Part shown: one piece after another, positions 32,427 through 37,925 of the stretch
How the letters are laid out: every line of letters begins with the position of its first letter
Position numbering within the stretch: position 1 is the first letter of the stretch
Source of the DNA: Actinomycetota bacterium
GTDB taxonomy: Bacteria > Actinomycetota > Thermoleophilia > Solirubrobacterales > Solirubrobacteraceae
Reading direction: 5' to 3'
NCBI GenBank assembly: GCA_005884115.1
Contig: VAXW01000004.1
Span: 354,898-392,822, forward strand
DNA length: 37,925 bases
Position numbers and translations under genes: made by a program
Notes under the pieces: generated by a model
What the model was told of the DNA's origin: nothing
What the model saw: only the letters and a program-made list of their open reading frames with translations
Databases searched by the model: none

Positions 32427-34247
32427 CTATTCCACCTGCACTTCGCCGTAGTAGGGGAAAGGCTGCTGCTGGTCTTCGAGGAGTGGCTCTTTGGGATTGG
32501 GCGGCGGCCCCGACAGCGGATCCAAGCACGCGACCTGGGGTGTCCGGGCGACGTTGGCTTCGATCCTTCCGATCGCCCCCACGAATTTGCCGTACTCTTC
32601 GGCGAACTCGAGTTCGGCCTTCACCTTCTGTTCGATCAGGCTGAGGATGAATCGGCGCAGGTCGAGTTCTCCTCCGGGCCGGAGCACCACGACCGTGGCC
32701 AGGAACGCCCCGCTTTTGCCTGGAATCAGAGAGGAGCGGTTGGTGGTGAGCGGCGTGATCGCCATTTTCGCGAGTTTGCCCACGAATTCCACGAAATAGG
32801 GGATCCCCCCGCCTTCTCCGCCGGGTCCGCCTTTGACGACAACATTCCCGGAGCCGATGCTTTCCAGCGCTTCCAGTGCGCGCTGCACTTCCCCGGCAGA
32901 GGCGTTGAAGGCGATCGGTCCGGTCGTGTCTGCGCCGTGGCTGATCCTGAAGGTCCCGCCGCCGGCGTTGACCGTAATCCGCTCGATCTCGTTGACGCGC
33001 AGTTCGCTTATGCCGAGTCCCCCGGCCACCTCCGCGTTGGCGAGCGGGTACGGAAGGCCACAGGCGCGGGATGGCGGTTGCAGCGCGGTGTACGCGCCGA
33101 ATTCCCCTTTCGGCCCACCCACGCGGATCGACACGGTCGCGCAGTTGGCGTCCGTCTGGGGTTTGACGGATACGCGCACCCCTTCGCGCGTCACAAAGGC
33201 ACGACGTATCCGGAGTTTGCCGGATACGCTCGCGGGCCTGCACACCAACCAGGGCGCAGTCGAGGGCTGCGTGCGTTCGATCCCCGTCGCCAATGTGATT
33301 GCCGCGGGGATGCCGGCGATCGACCTTTCGGTGACGGATGTGATCGTTTCTTCAAGCGCCTGCGGGAACGGAGTGCCTTTGGGTGGGGAGTTCACTTCGG
33401 CGGTCCCAAACCCGTACAGCTCGGTGACGCGGTAGGGGTTGGAGAGCACGTGCACGACGGTCTTCGAGCCGACCGCGTGGCCGAAGGCCATGAAGGTGAT
33501 CGGGTGAAGCTCGGCGTGGAAGTCGTTGTGCCCACAGTCGATGATCCACCGGCCCCGCATTGCGATGCGGTCGCCTTCGTGCGGGATGTAAGTGGCTTCG
33601 AGGTTTTCGTGCGCCTGAATGTTCAGCGTCTGCGTGGGCGGTTTGGTCTGTTCGAAGGGCAGCAGTTCCCAGGGCTCCCCTTCGGCGGGGCCTTCTAGCT
33701 GCGGCAGCGCGTGCAGCAGCTGCCCCACCTCGAGCTCCATGTGCAGTTCGTGCACGCCCCCTCCCTCGGGTTCGCCGAGGCCAAGCTCCTTGGCAAGCGG
33801 CCAGTACGGTTCATCGAGCGTGACGTCGAAGGTGAAGTCAACGCTGAACGGGTGGTCGATCGACAAGTCGCCTCCGCTGAACTCCACGTGGCTGATAGTG
33901 CCCGAGACCATCATGTCCTTGCCCGGAACAATGTCAGCCCACTCGTTCTTGACCTTGATTTTCGAGGGCGGGGCCCCGGTCAGCAATTCGCTGCCGAAAA
34001 CGGCCGTTTCCGATCCACAGACTTCCTTGACCTCTTCGAGCGGATTGCTCGGGGTCGGAGGGATCGGGCCGTTCGCGGCGAGCGCCGCTTCCTTTTCGAA
34101 TTCGACCAGTTCGTGCGCACCCGCCGACGCGGCGGAGAGCAAGAACAACAGCAGCACAGTCACCATCGCCGTGAGCCCCATCAACCTGCGGCGCATCGCC
34201 GTGCACAACGCCTGGCATCCCTCCCGATAGACGCATGCCGAACGCAT
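32427..34247 (-). CDS. Large secreted protein with a DCGH motif and repeat-type beta domain
   Basis: ATG at 34247 (GAGGAAGGTG about six bases upstream) gives 606 residues; a TTG 18 bases earlier and an ATG at 34196 are alternatives. The export segment is LTAMVTVLLLFLLSAASAGA. The motif GRWIIDCGHNDFHAELHP recalls a widespread R-W-x-x-DCGH...E-x-HP signature of uncertain role, possibly metal-binding. Near residues 440-520 is a repeat-type beta domain (GTFRISHGADTTGPIAFNA, AGEVQRALEALESIG) seen in many large extracellular proteins. No catalytic assignment is safe. It is convergent with the hydratase-like gene and downstream of the acyl-CoA synthetase. Confidence 0.75.
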   Translation of the reverse strand: MRSACVYREGCQALCTAMRRRLMGLTAMVTVLLLFLLSAASAGAHELVEFEKEAALAANGPIPPTPSNPLEEVKEVCGSETAVFGSELLTGAPPSKIKVKNEWADIVPGKDMMVSGTISHVEFSGGDLSIDHPFSVDFTFDVTLDEPYWPLAKELGLGEPEGGGVHELHMELEVGQLLHALPQLEGPAEGEPWELLPFEQTKPPTQTLNIQAHENLEATYIPHEGDRIAMRGRWIIDCGHNDFHAELHPITFMAFGHAVGSKTVVHVLSNPYRVTELYGFGTAEVNSPPKGTPFPQALEETITSVTERSIAGIPAAITLATGIERTQPSTAPWLVCRPASVSGKLRIRRAFVTREGVRVSVKPQTDANCATVSIRVGGPKGEFGAYTALQPPSRACGLPYPLANAEVAGGLGISELRVNEIERITVNAGGGTFRISHGADTTGPIAFNASAGEVQRALEALESIGSGNVVVKGGPGGEGGGIPYFVEFVGKLAKMAITPLTTNRSSLIPGKSGAFLATVVVLRPGGELDLRRFILSLIEQKVKAELEFAEEYGKFVGAIGRIEANVARTPQVACLDPLSGPPPNPKEPLLEDQQQPFPYYGEVQVE

Positions 34248-34488
34248 CTGCGGCACCTTCCTCAATCGGGAATCTCAATCAAGCCGGAGTGCCAACACCC
34301 GGCCAGCTCGCTGAGACTACCACCGCGCGAGCGGCCATGATGGCCGGCATCGGCTGATCACTCTCGGCGCTCATGGCTCTGCTCGGGCCGCTGCAAGGGC
34401 CTGCTTGGCGACGGTCGACTGACACCGGGACGCGTGCTCGCCGCCGCTACCGACCACGCATTTTCGAGACGCGTACCTTTGTTGTCCC

Positions 34489-36057
34489 TCACCGCGTCGG
34501 CTTTGAGCGTTCGCGCAGCTCGACCCGGCGGATCTTGCCGGTCAGCGTCTTGGGCAGATCCTCAGTGAACTCGATCAGCCGCGGATAGGCATATGCGGAG
34601 AGCCGCTCGCGCACGAAGCCTTTGATCTCCTCGGCGAGCTCGTCGGAAGGCTCATGTCCCGCGGCCAGCACGATGAATGCCTTCACCACGTTGCCCCGCC
34701 GCTCGTCGGGAGCGGCTACTGCGGCGGCCTCCGCCACGGCGTCGTGCTCGAGGCAGGCCGACTCGACTTCGAAGGGTCCGATGCGGTAGCCCGCCGCGAT
34801 GATCACATCGTCGGCGCGGCCCTCGTACCACACGTAGCCGTCCGCGTCCATGCGGGCCGCGTCCTTGGTGTGGAACCACTCGCCGCCGAACGTCCGCTCG
34901 GTCTCCTCCGGAAGGCGCCAGTAGCCCAGCGGAAAGTGCGGGTTGGTCCGCGCCCGAAGGCAGATCTCGCCGCGCTCGCCCTGGGCAACCTCGCGCTCAT
35001 CCTCATCGAGGATCGCCACCTGCCAGCCTGGCATCGGCTTGCCCATCGAACCCTCGCGCACCTCCATGAAGGGGAAGTTCGCGCACAGCGGATACGACTC
35101 GGTGAGCCCGTAGAAGTCCAGCACGGTCACCCGGTACTGCTCGCGAAACCACCGGATAGCCTCCGGGTTCAGCGGCTCGCCCGCCGAGCAGACGATTCGG
35201 AACTGTTGTGGGTAGCGCGTGCCAGCGTCCGCTATCGACATCATCGACCGGATCGCGGTGGGGGTCGCGAAGACGTTCGTCACGCCGTGGCGAGAGAGGA
35301 AGTCGAGCTGCTTGTGCGGCTCAAATCCGGCCTCCCGCTGGTAGACGCACTGGACCGCTCCCCTCCTCCACGGCCCCAGCAGTGGGCAGATACCCGCCGC
35401 CCATGCCCACTCGCCCATGCCGTGGAAGCGCTCGCCCTCGCGGACGTCGTGGCAGTAGCGGAACTCCTCGTGGGCGAGTATGTAGCGGTGGGCATGGACG
35501 ATGCCCTTGGCCATGCCGGTGGTACCTGACGTGTAGTAGAGCTGCGCAGGGTCGTCGGCCAGCGTGTCGACTTGGTCGAAGTCGGACGGCATGTCCACGG
35601 CAGCGCCCTCCGCAAGCACGATGAGCCGAGCGCCGATCTCATCGCCGAAGCGTTCGGCGTTGGTCGCATCCGTCAGGAGAACCCGCGGCTCTGCGTCGCC
35701 GAGCCGGTGGCGGATCCCCTCATCCCCGTACAGCACGGACATCGAGAGCAGCAGCGCCCCGAGCTTCCAAGTCGCGAAGAACACTGCGGCCGTCTCCGGC
35801 GTCGGCGGCAGGACCACAGCGACGCGGTCGCCGCGCGTCACGCCATGCTCGGCCAGGAGGTTCGCGAAGCGATTTGATAGATCTTGAAGCTCGCCCCAGC
35901 TCACCTCGCGGATCGCGCCCGAGAAGTGCTCGTGGATCATCGCCAGCTTCTCCCGCGGATGGCGATCACAGACGTCGACTGCGATGTTGTAGCGCTCCGG
36001 AACCTCCCAGCGGTGCTGGGCAACCAGGCGCTCGTATTCGTCCTGAGAGTTCTCCAT
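34489..36057 (-). CDS. AMP-dependent acyl-CoA synthetase
   Basis: A 522-residue ANL-superfamily enzyme that joins a carboxylate to CoA through an acyl-AMP. Motifs in order: A3 YYTSGTTGMAKG (174-185), A5 YGLTE (316-320), A7 GEWFHTKD (392-399), A8 YEGRADDVIIAAGYRIGPFE (411-430) and A10 LPKTLTGKIRR with catalytic Lys508. Length and the GEWAWAAG segment resemble medium-chain or acetyl-like synthetases; chain length cannot be set from sequence. With the hydratase-like and oxidoreductase genes nearby it suggests activation and oxidation of an acyl or aromatic acid. Confidence 0.93.
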   Translation of the reverse strand: MENSQDEYERLVAQHRWEVPERYNIAVDVCDRHPREKLAMIHEHFSGAIREVSWGELQDLSNRFANLLAEHGVTRGDRVAVVLPPTPETAAVFFATWKLGALLLSMSVLYGDEGIRHRLGDAEPRVLLTDATNAERFGDEIGARLIVLAEGAAVDMPSDFDQVDTLADDPAQLYYTSGTTGMAKGIVHAHRYILAHEEFRYCHDVREGERFHGMGEWAWAAGICPLLGPWRRGAVQCVYQREAGFEPHKQLDFLSRHGVTNVFATPTAIRSMMSIADAGTRYPQQFRIVCSAGEPLNPEAIRWFREQYRVTVLDFYGLTESYPLCANFPFMEVREGSMGKPMPGWQVAILDEDEREVAQGERGEICLRARTNPHFPLGYWRLPEETERTFGGEWFHTKDAARMDADGYVWYEGRADDVIIAAGYRIGPFEVESACLEHDAVAEAAAVAAPDERRGNVVKAFIVLAAGHEPSDELAEEIKGFVRERLSAYAYPRLIEFTEDLPKTLTGKIRRVELRERSKPTR

Positions 36058-36431
36058 CGACGGTCTCCTTCAGCGTTCAGCGGCCCGGACAAACCTCCCG
36101 TCCCGGGGTATTGTGCCGCGCGTTCGTCCGTTAGCGGACTGTCGCTGGGAGTGGGGAGGCAGTGAGGACGTGGGTAGCCGCGTTGCGTACAAGTCGGCGC
36201 GCGCGATTGATCGCGCCGGTTGTGTGGCGAGCGCGGTGATCAAGGGCGCTTGAGCTGTCCCTGTCGCCGTGCTCGAGAAGCACGCGTCGACGGACCCCCA
36301 GATCCGGGGCCTCTCTGGCGGGCTAGGTCGACAGCCGACCGACTCCGCTGACCAAACCGCGGTTGAGTCCGAGCGGCGACAGCAAGAGATTTCGAAGGGA
36401 CTGAGCCGCGCCGGCCGTGCGGGGCCGGTAG

Positions 36432-36456
36432 TATGTGCGCCCGCAAATTGCACATA
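36432..36456. promoter_or_regulatory. Palindromic operator candidate
   Basis: TATGTGC (36432-36438) and GCACATA (36450-36456) are perfect inverted arms around an 11-base spacer, in an AT-richer patch about 80 bases before the repeat-protein gene. Confidence 0.4.
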
Positions 36457-36475
36457 TCGCAGCTCCAGACCAGTT

Positions 36476-36499
36476 GAGCTGTCGCGCAATGGACAGCTC
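36476..36499. promoter_or_regulatory. Hairpin in the leader of the repeat-protein gene
   Basis: GAGCTGTC and GACAGCTC form a perfect 8-bp stem with an 8-base loop, about 39 bases before the ATG at 36538. It may fold in the leader RNA or be an operator. Confidence 0.35.
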
Positions 36500-36537
36500 G
36501 AGGAGGGGCCGAGTCGCGGTATGACCACGGAGGGTCG

Positions 36538-37925
36538 ATGGAGAGAGACCTACACAGCGCTCCGGTTGCGCTCATAGGAGCATTTGCGCTCCTGCTAGTG
36601 CAGGCCCAAGGCTCGGGCGCCGCGGCTGCTCGTTTGAGCCATCGGAGCGACGCTTTGGCGAGCGAGCACTGTCAGATCGTCAAGGCCAAGAAGCGGGTCA
36701 GGCGTTGGGCATGGGTCCCCAAGGTGCGCAGGGTTCACGGCCACCGCATCGTCATCCGCCGACACGGCAAGGTCGTTTATGTGCACGTACGCGTGTGGCG
36801 CACACGGACCATGGTGCGCGTCGTCTGCGGTTCGGCACCCGCGCTTGCTGTGCCGCCGGCGCCGCAGAGCGCACTTGTGCCGCCCCCCCTCCTGGTGGCC
36901 GAACCAGTCGCTGCTCCATCCGAATCCGGCAGTCCTCCTCAACGACCGTCGAACACGGCCGCGCCGACGATCTTCGGCACGGCGCAGCAAGGTCAACTGC
37001 TAACAGCCAGCCAAGGAGCCTGGAGTGGCTCGCCTAGCAGCTACAGCTACCAGTGGCTGCGCTGCGACTTCGCCGGCGCGAGCTGTGCGCCACTCGCCTT
37101 GGCTACGACCTCGAGCTACAGCGTGGTTGAAGCCGACGTCGGACACACGCTGCGCGTGGTGGTGATTGCCTCGAACGCAGCCGGCTCCTCAGCGCCTGCG
37201 ACCTCCCCTGCGACTGAACCCGTTGTGGCTGCGCTTCAGCCGCCAGTCAACAAGACCCCGCCGGCGATCTCGGGAATGGCGCAGCAAGGCCAGTTGCTCG
37301 CACACAGCGACGGTTCCTGGCTCAACGAACCCACAAGCGAGACGGATCAGTGGTTTCGATGCGACGTCTCGGGAAGCAACTGCCGATCGATCCCGGAAGC
37401 AACCAACGAGACCTACATGCCGGTGGAAGCCGACGTCGGACACACTCTCAGGGTCCAGGAGGTGGCCTCAAACGCCGCCGGCTCCTCAGCGCCGGCAAGC
37501 TCCGCACACACGGAAGTCGTGACCGCCGAACCTCAGGCGCCGACGAACACCAGCCCGCCCACGATCGCGGGCACCGCCCAGCAGGGACAGACGCTAACGG
37601 CCAGCCCGGGGAGCTGGACCGGCTCGCCCACCGTATACAGCTACGAATGGAAGCGCTGTGGAGCAGCGGGTGGCAGCTGCAAAACGATCGAAGGGGCGCT
37701 AGCCCCGACCTACCTGCTCACCGAAGCCGACGTCGGCCGCACGCTGCGGGTCGCGGTCGTGGCCTCAAACGCAACCGGCTCCTCCGCGCCGGCAAGCTCC
37801 GCACACACGGAAGTCGTGACCGCCGAACCTCAGGCGCCGACGAACACCAGCCCGCCCACGATCGCGGGCACCGCCCAGCAGGGACAGACGCTAACGGCCA
37901 GCCCGGGGAGCTGGACCGGCTCGCC
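36538..37925 (+). CDS. Secreted protein with 99-residue Ig-like repeats (runs off the window)
   Basis: The ATG at 36538 follows GGAGGG closely. The frame stays open to the window end, giving 462 residues so far. An export segment is at about 9-31 (PVALIGAFALLLVQAQGSG). Residues 51-105 are very basic (KAKKRVRRWAWVPKVRR, RIVIRRHGKVVYVHV). From residue 143, Ig-like units start every 99 residues (143, 242, 341, 440). Each has a PTI-x-G-x-AQQGQ-x-L opening, W and C core residues, the phrase EADVGHTLRV and an ASNAAGSSAPA end. Such repeats build surface fibres or adhesins. The last units are nearly identical at DNA level, so more repeats probably follow. Confidence 0.85.
   Translation, partial: MERDLHSAPVALIGAFALLLVQAQGSGAAAARLSHRSDALASEHCQIVKAKKRVRRWAWVPKVRRVHGHRIVIRRHGKVVYVHVRVWRTRTMVRVVCGSAPALAVPPAPQSALVPPPLLVAEPVAAPSESGSPPQRPSNTAAPTIFGTAQQGQLLTASQGAWSGSPSSYSYQWLRCDFAGASCAPLALATTSSYSVVEADVGHTLRVVVIASNAAGSSAPATSPATEPVVAALQPPVNKTPPAISGMAQQGQLLAHSDGSWLNEPTSETDQWFRCDVSGSNCRSIPEATNETYMPVEADVGHTLRVQEVASNAAGSSAPASSAHTEVVTAEPQAPTNTSPPTIAGTAQQGQTLTASPGSWTGSPTVYSYEWKRCGAAGGSCKTIEGALAPTYLLTEADVGRTLRVAVVASNATGSSAPASSAHTEVVTAEPQAPTNTSPPTIAGTAQQGQTLTASPGSWTGS
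37489..37628 (+). repeat. 140-bp direct repeat, copy 1
   Basis: Identical over 140 bases to 37786-37925, offset 297 bases (99 codons). It covers the end of one Ig-like unit and the start of the next. Confidence 0.9.
37786..37925 (+). repeat. 140-bp direct repeat, copy 2 (cut by window end)
   Basis: Exact copy of 37489-37628 up to the window edge; it probably continues beyond it. Confidence 0.9.

Larger units (their letters stand above)
36058..36537. other. Divergent intergenic region with two palindromes
   Basis: 480 bases between the leftward synthetase gene and the rightward repeat-protein gene. No gene is supported. Two inverted repeats lie close to the rightward start (listed separately). 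Confidence 0.45.

Noticed and set aside
34654..35529. A 291-codon ORF antisense to the acyl-CoA synthetase
   Set aside because: The leftward gene shows all ANL motifs; the antisense frame is a high-GC shadow.
1..37925. CRISPR array, rRNA genes or a replication origin
   Set aside because: I saw no regularly spaced identical repeats with unique spacers, no rRNA signature and no DnaA-box cluster.

Overview
The window is GC-rich bacterial DNA. The gene content points to a high-GC actinobacterium of the class Thermoleophilia (Solirubrobacterales or a close relative). The evidence is an abundance of large lineage-specific secreted proteins, a tail of 99-residue Ig-like repeats with QQGQTLTASPGSW motifs, a secreted-protein C-terminus rich in Lys/Arg (LVKALKACKRKP), PadR/HAAS and HxlR regulators, and a small zinc-ribbon protein beginning MSWRHLSCAGC. 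This placement rests on family recognition, not on a marker gene.

Layout. 1-331: the tail of an unidentified, possibly helicase gene and a small overlapping ORF. 332-1252: non-coding, with a tRNA-Pro 3' fragment. 1253-11420: two paralogous regulators, each with two TetR units in one chain, flank a block of three leftward genes for secreted proteins (2833-9329). 11421-20600: an island-like stretch bounded by 45-bp direct repeats of a tRNA-Arg 3' half. It holds a five-helix membrane protein, a 27-residue membrane peptide with its own strong terminator, a HIRAN protein, a serine recombinase lacking its catalytic N-terminus and fused to a tRNA-Pro fragment, a decayed IS transposase, a secreted protein and a broken Mrr-like endonuclease. 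20828-21564: two alanine tRNAs (TGC and CGC) around a small acidic protein.

21956-26012 contains two successive modules of the same design: a leftward secreted protein (an alpha/beta hydrolase with an Asp nucleophile, then a beta-propeller), each divergent from an HxlR regulator. An NTF2-like protein and a membrane protein follow. 27278-29889 holds a PadR/HAAS pair, three small proteins and a cold-shock protein. 30260-36057 holds a quinone oxidoreductase, an enoyl-CoA hydratase-like enzyme, a secreted protein and an acyl-CoA synthetase, suggesting activation and breakdown of an acyl substrate. 36538 to the end is an Ig-like repeat protein that runs off the window.

No complete new defence or biosynthetic system is visible. 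The most unusual items are the double-TetR pair, the recombinase/tRNA junction with helically phased TGCA boxes beside it, and the tiny membrane peptide with its terminator.
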